This document shows, piece by piece, positions 26,560 through 34,964 of a stretch of 64,000 nucleotides of DNA. The stretch lies in NCBI GenBank assembly GCA_951812665.1, contig CATOST010000030.1, forward strand, positions 124,001 through 188,000, given 5' to 3'. The notes beneath the pieces were generated by a model. It had not been told where the DNA came from. It saw only the letters and a list, made by a program, of their open reading frames with translations, and ran no database searches. The number at the start of each line of letters is the position of its first letter. Positions within the stretch are counted from its first letter, which is position 1. The DNA comes from an uncultured Acidobacteriota bacterium (GTDB taxonomy: Bacteria > Acidobacteriota > UBA6911 > RPQK01 > JAJDTT01). The translations under genes were made by a program, and so were the position numbers.

Positions 26560-26688
26560 ATGGCAAAACAACCAACGCCACCACCATCAAAAAGAGCTGT
26601 AGGAACTCCGGTGATAAAGGGCATGTCCCCGAAACCCGGGACTGGCGCCAAACCACCGCCACCACCTCCTCCACCCCCAAAGAAATAG
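26560..26688 (+). CDS. 42-residue proline-rich microprotein
   Basis: A short frame ATG 26560 to TAG 26688 encodes MAKQPTPPPSKRAVGTPVIK, then GMSPKPGTGA and a lysine followed by nine consecutive prolines and KK. It begins nine bases after the DUF6338-like stop, with TTAGGAAAT as a possible ribosome binding site. It has no hydrophobic segment, and a polyproline run would need EF-P to be translated. The tight spacing and shared A/T-rich context suggest it is co-expressed with the upstream membrane protein, perhaps as a partner that binds its soluble domain. Function unknown. Confidence 0.55.
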   Translation: MAKQPTPPPSKRAVGTPVIKGMSPKPGTGAKPPPPPPPPPKK

Positions 26689-26796
26689 GGTTGACGACCT
26701 GCCACAAATTCCAATCGATATTACGTCGTAGATTTTGGCTAACGGGCTAATTTTTACCAATAATGCGTCCATCTCGGATGACCACCCGAACTTCCT

Positions 26797-27950
26797 AGTG
26801 TAGTGTCCCTCAATTTCGTGTATGATAATAGGCGGTTCCTCTTTCAGAAAGGAGACTGCCATGCCACGCGGACCCAAACTTCCTCCCTTGACTCTCAGTG
26901 ACGAGCAACGGGATCAGCTCCGGGGCGTCGCCCGCTCGACCAGCCTGCCCCATGGCTTGGTCCTGCGAGCCCGCATGATCCTGGCCAGTGCCGAGGGCCT
27001 CACCAATCGGGCCGTCGCCGAACGGGTCGGGGCCTCGCCCCAAGCGGTGGGCAAGTGGCGTCGACGCTTCCTCGAGCGCGGCGTCCAAGGCCTGCACGAC
27101 GAGCTCCGCCCCGGTCGTCCCCGCAGCTACGACGACGAGAAGGTCGCCGAAGTGATCAACCGTGCCCTGCAAGAGACGCCGGCCAACGCCGAAAACTGGT
27201 CCGTGCGCCTGATGGCCGAAGCCGAGGGCGTCTCCAAGACCACCGTGCAGCGCTGGTTTTCGCTCTTTGGCATCAAGCCTCATCTGGCTCAGACGTTCAA
27301 GTTGTCCACCGACCCCTTCTTTATCGAGAAGGTCCGGGACATCGTGGGACTTTACCTGAATCCGCCCGACCACGCGATGGTGCTGTGCGTCGACGAGAAA
27401 TCCCAGATCCAGGCTCTGAACCGAACCCAGCCGACGTTGCCTCTGGGTCTTGGATACGTCCAAGGGTACACTCACGACTACATTCGCCACGGCACGACGA
27501 CGCTGTTCGCCGCCCTGGACATCGCCACCGGTCGGGTCCTCGCCCAATGCAAGAAGCGACACCGCCACCAGGACTTCCTGGCCTTCCTGAGGCTGATCGA
27601 CCGGGAAGTGCCGGCCGCGCTGGACATCCATCTCGTGGTCGACAACTATGCGACCCACAGACACGCGAAGGTCAAGGCTTGGTTGGCGAGACGACCCCGG
27701 TACCATTTGCACTTCACCCCGACCTATGCCTCCTGGCTCAACCAGGTGGAGCGCTGGTTCGGTCTGATCAGCCAGCGAGCGATCAAGCGCGCATCGTTCC
27801 GGAACGTGACCCACTTGGTGCGGACGATCAAGGAGTTCACGGAGCGTTACAATGAGGAGGAGGCGAAGCCGTTCGTGTGGGCAGCGACCTCCCAGTCGAT
27901 CATCAATAAGGTGGAGCGTCTATCTACTCGTATTTGCGGGACACCACACT
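26797..27950 (+). mobile_element. IS630-family insertion sequence
   Basis: A 1154-bp element bounded by 17-bp imperfect terminal repeats, AGTGTAGTGTCCCTCAA at 26797-26813 and its complement at 27934-27950 (two mismatches). It contains one DDE transposase. The TA dinucleotide at 26796-26797 suits the family's TA target, but no matching TA is seen at the right end, so the junction may have been altered. Confidence 0.8.
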
Positions 27951-27994
27951 GGGAGGAAGTGAGACATGTTGAAGCGTGTCGTTCATCCCGGTGA
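26861..27994 (+). CDS. IS630-family transposase
   Basis: A 377-residue transposase. The N-terminal helix-turn-helix includes GLTNRAVAERVGASPQAVGK (residues ~45-64) and a second one GVSKTTVQRWF. The DDE catalytic residues are D in LCVDEKSQIQAL, D in LVVDNYATH and E in SWLNQVERWF. ATG 26861 follows AAAGGAGACTGCC. The frame does not stop inside the element: it crosses the right terminal repeat at 27950 and ends 44 bases outside, so the last ~15 residues come from the flank. All catalytic residues are intact, so activity is possible. Confidence 0.92.
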   Translation: MPRGPKLPPLTLSDEQRDQLRGVARSTSLPHGLVLRARMILASAEGLTNRAVAERVGASPQAVGKWRRRFLERGVQGLHDELRPGRPRSYDDEKVAEVINRALQETPANAENWSVRLMAEAEGVSKTTVQRWFSLFGIKPHLAQTFKLSTDPFFIEKVRDIVGLYLNPPDHAMVLCVDEKSQIQALNRTQPTLPLGLGYVQGYTHDYIRHGTTTLFAALDIATGRVLAQCKKRHRHQDFLAFLRLIDREVPAALDIHLVVDNYATHRHAKVKAWLARRPRYHLHFTPTYASWLNQVERWFGLISQRAIKRASFRNVTHLVRTIKEFTERYNEEEAKPFVWAATSQSIINKVERLSTRICGTPHWEEVRHVEACRSSR

Positions 27995-28148
27995 GATTCT
28001 GAAAGACGAACTCGCCGAAGCGGTAATGGGCAGGTGTTTCACCGGAGGTGTGGTCGTCTACGACGGAGAGATGTGCACCCGGTTTGGTGAACGGCTCTAC
28101 GCAGTGCCGATTCGACTACTTTGGGACACACCGATGGAGAAACTGTGA
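27966..28148 (+). pseudogene. Chimeric fragment: HigA-like antitoxin start joined to a DUF4143 ATPase tail
   Basis: A 60-codon frame. Its first ~18 residues, MLKRVVHPGEILKDELAE, match the start of HigA/VapI-type antitoxins (HPGEIL..EL) and follow a good ribosome binding site (GGAGGAAG). The helix-turn-helix domain is missing. After a junction near residue 20 the sequence GGVVVYDGEMCTRFGERLYA then VPIRLLW resembles the C-terminal tail of DUF4143-type AAA ATPases (GVVLY.G....FG..LWAVPI.ALW). It appears to be two unrelated gene remnants fused by deletion right beside the IS630 element. No function is expected. Confidence 0.55.
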
Positions 28149-28941
28149 CTCTCCGGTATCGAGCGTTTCACGCAACACGGCCTGGGACATCAACCGCGCG
28201 ACTCTGTTGTTGCCATCGAGAAACGGGTGAATCCAGAGCACGCGGTGATGGGCCGTTGCGGCCACCAGAATGGCGTCGGTCCTGCCCAGGTTGGCGTAGG
28301 CGCTCTCGAATCGGGCCAGGAAGCGCGGAATCGCGCCCGGGCTGATTGGAACATGTCGGCCAACTTGCACGTCCCGCGTGCGGAACTCCCCCGGAATGCA
28401 CCGGATGCCGGTCTCCGGAATGCGGTTCGGTCAGCCCAAGCAGGTGATCCGGAACGAGGTCGCAGAACCGTCTGTGAATCTGGCGCAAGGCCTCTGCGGT
28501 CAGGGCATGACCGTCGATTCCGCCCTCATCGATCCAGGTCTGCACGGCAATGTGCGCCTTGGCCTCAAGTTGCAGATGCCGCCTTTTCGGGTCCGTGCTG
28601 TAGTCATCGTTGCGGGCACGCTCGATGTCGACCGGAGGGGTGTCGTGACCTTCGATCAGGTTGCTGTAATGACGATTCACTGCCCGCACCAGATCGGCCA
28701 GCGAACCGACGACTCCCCTTGGCAGACTGTGTCGCAGCCCGGCCGCTCTTGCAGCCAGGTCGACGGCGAGGTCGCCCAGGCCGGAACGGTGCCTGGCCGT
28801 GCCACTGACGAGCAGCGGCTCCGCCAAGCCGACGCTTTCGCCGCGGTCTGGAACAGTCTCTTCCATGTCCGGTTCATCGTCCGCATCCGACTTGGCTGTC
28901 CGCAAGCCCCGTAGTCTTGCGGATGGACCATTGCTCTGCAT
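28116..28941 (-). pseudogene. Fic-family protein gene, frameshifted and 3'-truncated
   Basis: The first part from ATG 28941 encodes the N-terminal region of a Fic protein (RAVNRHYSNLIEGHDTPPVD; the inhibitory-helix-like and target-binding region). Around 28405-28430 the coding shifts to another frame, which continues RDVQVGRHVPISPGAIPRFL and reaches the Fic core WIHPFLDGNNRVARLM, then stops at 28116. Functional Fic enzymes transfer AMP to target hydroxyls with motif HPFx(D/E)GN(G/K)R; here the second Gly is Asn. The C-terminal helices expected after the core are missing and the 3' end overlaps the HigA/ATPase fragment, so the gene is broken at least twice. Confidence 0.75.
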
Positions 28942-28994
28942 TTTCTGTGCCCGGTCGTAGTAGACTTGGCATTCAGCCGACGGAGGCCGAAAGC

Positions 28995-30437
28995 ATGCGA
29001 GACGTTTGGAAATTGCTGCTCCTGTGCGGTCTGCTGGCGCCTTCTGCCTGCACCTCGCCTCCGGAAGTCCGCGAGCCGCTCGACGTGGGGAGCAGGCGGC
29101 AGTTGCTGCTGGACGACTCCTGGTTCGACCACAGCGACAACGTGGAGCTGAGCCTGCAGCGGCCCACGCCCGGAGAGACCGTGATTCGGTGCGATCGTCC
29201 CTGGGAGGGGAAGAGCCTCCACTACACCACGGTGGTGGATGACGGCGGGACGTTTCGCATGTGGTACCGGGTCTCCCTGGGGAACCCTCGGGAGGACTTA
29301 CCCGAGGACACGGTGCTGACCTGTTACGCCGAGAGCCGGGACGGGATCGTCTGGGAGAAACCGAGTCTGGGGCGATATGAATTCGAGGGTTCCACGGACA
29401 ACAACATCCTGGGGCCGCCGGAGGACTTCACCAACATCAGCGTCCTGCTGGACCCGAATCAGGAAGCGGGCAGTGGGACTCGCTACAAGATGATTTCCCG
29501 GGTCAACGGAATCTCCGGGTTCGTCTCACCCGACGGAATCCGATGGGCTCCGGTTGCCACCAATCCCCTGTTGTCCAACGGCCCCTTCGACAGCCACAAC
29601 ATCCTGCTCTGGGACGACCAACGGGAACGGTACGTCATCTACCTCAGGGGGGTCGACCCCTCGGTGCCCGGGCCGTTCAAAGGCGGCCGCCGGGCCATCC
29701 GCCGGTCCGAGTCCTCCGACTTTCTCCACTGGACCGAACCGAAGCTGATCTTCACCGCCGACGAACAGGACCCTCCCGACTTCCACCTCTACACCAATGC
29801 CGCCGTCAAGTATTCCCGGGCCGCTTCCGCCTTCTTCATGTTTCCCATGATCCTGTACACCGACCGTTCCTACCCGGGGGCGCCCTACCCTGGCCTGTCC
29901 GACGTGCGGTTCGTTTACAGCCGTGACGGCGTCCAATGGGAGAGGAATTACCGGGAGCCCTTCCTCACCCCGGGACCGGACGAGCGCAACTGGCTGGACC
30001 GCAACCCGATCGTGGGACACGGCGTGATCCAGACCGGGCCCGGCGAGCTCTCGCTCTACTACTCGGACCTCTTCCGGGACCGGGAGAGTCGGATTCGACG
30101 CTGCACCCTGCGCGCCGACGGTTTCGTATCGGTGGACGGCCCCTACGACGGTTGGGGAGATTTCACCACCCGTCCCCTGATCTTCCGGGGAAAGGACCTG
30201 GAGCTGAACTACAAGACCAGCGGCGGAGGCTCCATCCAAGTCGAAATCCAGGACCAGCAAGGGGGAAAGCTGGAGGGATTCCAAATGGAGGATTGCATCT
30301 CAATCGTCGGCGACCGGATCGACGGCTTGGTGCAATGGAAGTCAAACCCCGACCTCGCCAGCCATTCCGGCAAACCCCTCCGTTTACGGGTGCGCCTGCG
30401 GGACGCGAGCATCTACGCGTTCCGATTTCGGCCCTGA
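28995..30437 (+). CDS. Lipoprotein with glycosidase-type five-bladed beta-propeller
   Basis: A 480-residue predicted lipoprotein: MRDVWKLLLLCGLLAPSAC is a type II signal with lipobox ending at Cys. The mature part resembles GH32/GH43/GH130-like beta-propellers, with repeated blade strands such as TVVDDGGTFRMWYRVSLG, CYAESRDGIVWEKPSLGRYE and FVYSRDGVQWERNYREPFL. I cannot assign catalytic acids with confidence. It precedes an enolase-superfamily gene by 71 bases on the same strand, which suggests extracellular capture or cleavage of a sugar or sugar acid that is then catabolised. The start at 28995 was chosen because it opens the signal peptide. Confidence 0.75.
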   Translation: MRDVWKLLLLCGLLAPSACTSPPEVREPLDVGSRRQLLLDDSWFDHSDNVELSLQRPTPGETVIRCDRPWEGKSLHYTTVVDDGGTFRMWYRVSLGNPREDLPEDTVLTCYAESRDGIVWEKPSLGRYEFEGSTDNNILGPPEDFTNISVLLDPNQEAGSGTRYKMISRVNGISGFVSPDGIRWAPVATNPLLSNGPFDSHNILLWDDQRERYVIYLRGVDPSVPGPFKGGRRAIRRSESSDFLHWTEPKLIFTADEQDPPDFHLYTNAAVKYSRAASAFFMFPMILYTDRSYPGAPYPGLSDVRFVYSRDGVQWERNYREPFLTPGPDERNWLDRNPIVGHGVIQTGPGELSLYYSDLFRDRESRIRRCTLRADGFVSVDGPYDGWGDFTTRPLIFRGKDLELNYKTSGGGSIQVEIQDQQGGKLEGFQMEDCISIVGDRIDGLVQWKSNPDLASHSGKPLRLRVRLRDASIYAFRFRP

Positions 30438-30508
30438 ACAACTTGGGAGTACCACGCATTCGATTTGCCGGCTCATCCCGGACCGGCGCCCCAACCAGGA
30501 GTTGAGCG

Positions 30509-31681
30509 ATGAAGATCTCGGACATCAAGGTGGACACCTTCCGGTACCGGACCCGGTGGTTTCGAGACTACGAGGGCCATTCCCATCCCGGACCCGAGCG
30601 CTGGACGACCAACAACATGCTCACGATCCGGACCGACGAGGGAGTCGAGGGCTATTTCTTTGCCGGACCCTCCCAGGCAGTCGTGGACTCCCTGATCAAG
30701 CCGGCTCTGCTGGGTCAGAACCCCTTCTTCCGGGAGAAGATCTGGCAACGGATGCGGCGGATGCAGAAACTCACCAACTCGCTGCCCGACATGGTGATCT
30801 CCCACATCGACTGCGCCCTCTGGGACTTGGCTGGCCGTTATCTCCAGATTCCCGTGTACAAGATGATCGGCGCCGCTCGAACCCGGATTCCGGCCTACGC
30901 CAGCATCAATTCCGGTGACGACATCCCCGGCGGCCTCAGCACCCCGGAGGAGTACGCGCAATTCTCGGAACAGTTGGTGCGGGACGGCTTCAAGGCCATC
31001 AAGCTGCACACCTGGATGCCGCCCGTCCCCGGCTCACCGGACGTCAAGCGGGACGTGGCTGCCTGTGCCGCCGTCCGCGAAGCCGTGGGGCCGGATATCA
31101 CGCTCATGCTGGACCCCCATCACCACTACGACCGGATCGAGGCGCTCCAGCTTTCCAAGGAGATCGAGAAATTAGGTTTTCTCTGGATCGAAGAACCCAT
31201 GAACGAGTACAGCATGTCCTCCTACGTCTGGCTCAACAGCAAGTTGGACATGGCGGTGCTGGGACCGGAAAACCTGGAGGGCAGTTACCAGTCCCGGGCG
31301 GAATGGGTGGTGAACGGAGCCTCCGACATGCTGCGGGGCGGCACCGGCGAAGTGGGGGGCATCACGCCGATCCTGAAGCTGATCCATCTGGCCCAGGCCT
31401 TCAACCTCCGGATGGAGGTGCATGGGGGCGGCCCGCACAACATGCACGTCCTCTGCACCATGGACAACGGCTGGTTCTACGAATGGGGACTGCTCCATCC
31501 CATGATCGAACGTTACCTCCCCTTTCCGTGGCAGAAGACCCTATACGATCCGATTGACGCGGACGGCTGCGTCCAGGTTCCCGAGCGTCCCGGGCTGGGG
31601 GACGACATCGATTTCGACTACGTCCGGGAACACACGATCGGCGAAGGGGGATCCAGCCTGGGAGCGCCGGACGTGTATTGA
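30509..31681 (+). CDS. Mandelate racemase/muconate lactonizing-type enolase superfamily enzyme
   Basis: A 390-residue enzyme of the enolase superfamily. The N-terminal capping domain (residues 1-125) is followed by the barrel. GFKAIKLHTW contains the K-x-H catalytic element typical of the mandelate racemase subgroup, LMLDPHHHY supplies the first metal Asp, WIEEPMNEY the Glu, and EVHGGGPHN the late catalytic His. Most members dehydrate or epimerise sugar acids; the particular acid is not readable. The upstream beta-propeller lipoprotein and the convergent PhyH-hydrolase gene point to a small catabolic cluster. A GGAG-type ribosome binding site precedes the ATG. Confidence 0.88.
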   Translation: MKISDIKVDTFRYRTRWFRDYEGHSHPGPERWTTNNMLTIRTDEGVEGYFFAGPSQAVVDSLIKPALLGQNPFFREKIWQRMRRMQKLTNSLPDMVISHIDCALWDLAGRYLQIPVYKMIGAARTRIPAYASINSGDDIPGGLSTPEEYAQFSEQLVRDGFKAIKLHTWMPPVPGSPDVKRDVAACAAVREAVGPDITLMLDPHHHYDRIEALQLSKEIEKLGFLWIEEPMNEYSMSSYVWLNSKLDMAVLGPENLEGSYQSRAEWVVNGASDMLRGGTGEVGGITPILKLIHLAQAFNLRMEVHGGGPHNMHVLCTMDNGWFYEWGLLHPMIERYLPFPWQKTLYDPIDADGCVQVPERPGLGDDIDFDYVREHTIGEGGSSLGAPDVY

Positions 31682-31686
31682 GGAAG

Positions 31687-33603
31687 TCAGGGCCGGCTTC
31701 CCAGGAACCGGTCGAACCACCGGCACACCAACTCGAAATACTCCAGCCTGAAGACGTGCCGGCCCGGAGGCTGGTAGACCTTGAAGTGATCCGGCTTTCC
31801 GGCCGCGGCGTAAACGGGCTCGACCTCTTGGATCAAGCGGTCGACTCCGGCCTTGGGCATGTCCTCGTCTTCGATGGGCGCCAACATCATGAAGGGACGC
31901 GGGGCGATGCAACTGTTCACGATGTCCCAATGCTCGAAGTAGCGGAGCATGTGGGGGAGGTAGGCAAACGAACTGTGGCGTTCGGGCATGCCGTCGTGGA
32001 TGTTGACGCGCAGGCTCCCCAGCCCGCCGCAGACGGAGGCGCCGGCTCGGATCCAGTCTCCCAGCGCCATCCCCAGCCAAGTGGCCCAGCCACCCAGCGA
32101 CATGCCGGCCAGCCCGATGCGGCCGGCGTCGACTCCCTCCAGGGCGCCCAGTACCCGGGCCGCTCGAAGCACCTCGTCGGCGATGACACCGATCTGGGAT
32201 CGGCCGTAGGGGATCAGCTTCCGGTTCTCCTCCTCCCAACGCCCCAGGGTGATTCGCCGCGTCTCGGCGCCCTTGGGCGTGAAGGTCAACATGGCGTAAC
32301 CGCGGCGGCCCAGCTCCCGTCCCCAGCCAAAAAGCGGACCGCCGTCGGGCCGGGGCCGGTGGTAGCGTTCGTGGGCGACCTGGTCGGCGGTGCTGCCCGT
32401 GCCGTTCATGCAGACCAGGCCGGCCAGTGGCCCTGACGGCTCCCGCGGACGGATGAACCTGGCGGAGATCACCTCTCCCAGATAGTTGGGGAAGGTGATA
32501 CGGCTCTCCCGCAGCCCTTCCTCCTGCTCCTCGCCTTCCACCTCCCGGAGGGTGAAGGGGACGCGCTCGGGAATGTGGTCCAGGCCGATGAGCTCTCGAA
32601 ACTTCCCCGGGACCTGGCTCAGGGGAAGGTCGACGGGAAACGCCGGCTCGATATTCCGGGGGACAGTTGCGGTCATGCGGCCGTTTCCGGAGGGGGGTGA
32701 ATCGGGCTCCAGTTCGTTCCGGAACCCAATCTTCTCCGGCATCGTGCGCCGCCTCCGAATACGCAACGGAATCCCGGTATCGGCGTCCGGGTCGGAGTCG
32801 GTCCCGGTCTCCCGGCTCAGGAACAGCGGGATGTCCTCCGCCTGGGGATTGGTCCGGTCATGCGCCTCCGGGAAGCTGCGCATGATGATTCTCTGCTCCC
32901 GGTTCAGGGTGGCGATCCACTCCGGGTCGCACTGCCGCCGGTCTCCTTCCCAGAGCCAGGACGGACAGTAGCTGATGAAGACGTTCTTCCGCACCACGTC
33001 GGTCCGGTTGACGTCCACGCGATGCCAGGTCCCGCAATGCATGACGGTGATGGTCCCGGCGGGCACGCAGAGAGCCTCCTCGCCGGGAACGCTCTGGTGC
33101 GTGTAGTAGTGCTCGAACACCGGACTCTTGTGGCTGCCCGGCAGGTAGATGAAGTTGGCCATTCCGGTATGCGGCAGGTCGGTGAGCCAGTAGCCGATGC
33201 AGAGCCGTAGCGGAAGGACGGGCGAGAAGGTGGCATAGGGAGTGGGCCGGGGGGAGTCGGGATGCCAGGTGCTCCGATCCGTGTTCCGGGGCCGGACGAA
33301 GAAGTCCGAACGCTGCACCTTCAACAGCTCGCCGTAAAGATCGTAGCCGTACCCCACGTGACGGGGATGGTCGATGAGCTCGCTCAGGACCGGGTCCGCC
33401 GTCACGGCGTTGGTGACACGATAGTCCTGACAGGGCCGGTAGTTCGGGTCCGAAGCGCAGACTCGATCGATGGCCTCGAGGTACCGGTCCACCTCCTCCT
33501 TGGAGAGGGCGTTCCTGAAGATGAGCATTCCCCGTTCCAGGAACTCCTCCCACTGTTCCCGGGTAAAGCCCGGCGGCGCCACTCGATAGTTCGGTTCCTT
33601 CAC
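31687..33603 (-). CDS. Fusion of phytanoyl-CoA dioxygenase-like and alpha/beta-hydrolase domains
   Basis: A single 638-residue frame with two domains. Residues 1-275 are a PhyH-type Fe(II)/2-oxoglutarate dioxygenase: WHPDSPRPTPY gives the H-x-D iron ligands and GTWHRVDVNRT the distal His plus the Arg-like site. Residues ~320-638 are an alpha/beta hydrolase of dienelactone-hydrolase or acetyl-xylan-esterase type: VCMNGTGSTADQVAHERYH as oxyanion region, GLAGMSLGGWATW as nucleophile elbow with Ser, and PGRHVFRLEY with the catalytic His. The linker is charged (LRIRRRRTMPEKIGFRN). The two domains usually occur as separate genes; oxidation followed by hydrolysis of one substrate is inferred. An internal start at the linker is possible. 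Confidence 0.78.
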   Translation of the reverse strand: MKEPNYRVAPPGFTREQWEEFLERGMLIFRNALSKEEVDRYLEAIDRVCASDPNYRPCQDYRVTNAVTADPVLSELIDHPRHVGYGYDLYGELLKVQRSDFFVRPRNTDRSTWHPDSPRPTPYATFSPVLPLRLCIGYWLTDLPHTGMANFIYLPGSHKSPVFEHYYTHQSVPGEEALCVPAGTITVMHCGTWHRVDVNRTDVVRKNVFISYCPSWLWEGDRRQCDPEWIATLNREQRIIMRSFPEAHDRTNPQAEDIPLFLSRETGTDSDPDADTGIPLRIRRRRTMPEKIGFRNELEPDSPPSGNGRMTATVPRNIEPAFPVDLPLSQVPGKFRELIGLDHIPERVPFTLREVEGEEQEEGLRESRITFPNYLGEVISARFIRPREPSGPLAGLVCMNGTGSTADQVAHERYHRPRPDGGPLFGWGRELGRRGYAMLTFTPKGAETRRITLGRWEEENRKLIPYGRSQIGVIADEVLRAARVLGALEGVDAGRIGLAGMSLGGWATWLGMALGDWIRAGASVCGGLGSLRVNIHDGMPERHSSFAYLPHMLRYFEHWDIVNSCIAPRPFMMLAPIEDEDMPKAGVDRLIQEVEPVYAAAGKPDHFKVYQPPGRHVFRLEYFELVCRWFDRFLGSRP

Positions 33604-33670
33604 TAACTGTTCTACGGTCCGTTCCAGGCCGCGATTCTCGACGCCGTCCGATAGTGCGTCCGTGGACGGC

Positions 33671-34960
33671 TCAGGTCTTGGCTTTCTCTCTCACCAGGTC
33701 GTCGCGGTTCAGGTGGACCCGGTCGAAGCTGTCGTCGGAGATGACGTAGTACCAGGCGGCGAAACGGGCATTGAGCTGATCGGAGCGCTCCCGCGCCTCC
33801 TCCACCTGTTTCTTCCGCTCCTCATCCTCCGTTGCAGGGTTCTGGATGTCCTTCTCGTCAAATGAGGTGCTGATGAAAAGGTAGCGGTTCTCGCCCGGGC
33901 CGCTCTCCTTGTCGTCGCTGGCGTCGCTGCCGGCGGTGACCGCCTCCCCCGACCCGTAGACGACCTCGCCGAAGCGTAGGGTGTAGGTCACGCCGTCGGA
34001 GGTCAGGACCGTCATCTCTCCTTCGTTGGAGACCAGCGATCCCTGGCGTGTGAAGTAGAAACCCTTGCTCTGGAGAGACATCATGTCGGCCTGGGTGATT
34101 CTGGACGACCCCTCGGTCCGCATCAGGGTGCGGGACAACCCCGCAGGTTTGGGCCGGACACCCACGATGTTGAGCTCGTCGATGGACCGCATCAGCTCGC
34201 TGGCCCGGTACGTCTCCATTTCCTCGTTGGAGCGAAGCTTGTCGAGGGTCCAATCGCTGCCTTTCTTGGTCAGGTCCAGCTTGCCGCGCCGATTCAGCGA
34301 GCCGGTGCGCTCGTTGATGGAATAATTCTCCAGGACGACGCGAACGATGTCGTCCTTCTCCAACTGCAGCAGGTCCTTCTCGATCCAGTCCTCGAACTTG
34401 GTGGACGGCTCTACCGGCATCTGGGCCACATAGACCCTCTTCTGGTCCGGCAACCGAACGAAGCGGAGGTTCTCCCGCTCCTCCACCTTCTTGCCCACGA
34501 TCAGATCGGCCAGGACCTCGTTTCCCTCCCCTTTGATGGTGACCCGGCGTCCCCGGCCCCGCAGGCTGGTCTCTCCTTCGTCCAGCGGGTCCAGGACTCC
34601 ACAGGTCTCATGGTCCGAGACGTTGTTGGACCGGAAGTCGTCCTTACGCATCTCGATGATGCCGGCGGCCGTCTTGGCCAGGAGCTCCTTGCCGTCGGCG
34701 GGATAGTCGTGGTGCGATGGGATGGTCCACTTCCCTCCCTGAGAGGTCACCTTGAAGGGGCGGGCCGATGCCGTGTCCCCGTCGAAATCCACGACCTCCA
34801 GCGAGACCGCTACGTTCGGATCGCTGAACTCGGGGAAGAAGGATTCTCCGACGTCCATGAAAGCGTCGGGGGTGACCCTGCTGGGAACCGTCACCAGGGC
34901 GACCAGCAGAATCAGGACGCCGCCGCCCAGGTAGCTCAAGGATTTGTTGGTTTCACTCAT
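33671..34960 (-). CDS. DUF4340 domain protein of a Gld-type ABC system
   Basis: A 429-residue protein with one N-terminal membrane helix (YLGGGVLILLVALVTVPSRV) and an extracytoplasmic DUF4340 region (GGKWTIPSHHDYPADGKELL, residues ~75-95, then repeats around LADLIVGKKVEERENLRFVR). DUF4340 proteins are regularly encoded next to GldG-type ABC transporter proteins, as here, and probably form part of the envelope assembly. Two insertions totalling over 200 bases now separate it from the GldFG-like gene upstream. The molecular role is unknown. Confidence 0.83.
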   Translation of the reverse strand: MSETNKSLSYLGGGVLILLVALVTVPSRVTPDAFMDVGESFFPEFSDPNVAVSLEVVDFDGDTASARPFKVTSQGGKWTIPSHHDYPADGKELLAKTAAGIIEMRKDDFRSNNVSDHETCGVLDPLDEGETSLRGRGRRVTIKGEGNEVLADLIVGKKVEERENLRFVRLPDQKRVYVAQMPVEPSTKFEDWIEKDLLQLEKDDIVRVVLENYSINERTGSLNRRGKLDLTKKGSDWTLDKLRSNEEMETYRASELMRSIDELNIVGVRPKPAGLSRTLMRTEGSSRITQADMMSLQSKGFYFTRQGSLVSNEGEMTVLTSDGVTYTLRFGEVVYGSGEAVTAGSDASDDKESGPGENRYLFISTSFDEKDIQNPATEDEERKKQVEEARERSDQLNARFAAWYYVISDDSFDRVHLNRDDLVREKAKT

Positions 34961-34964
34961 GGTT

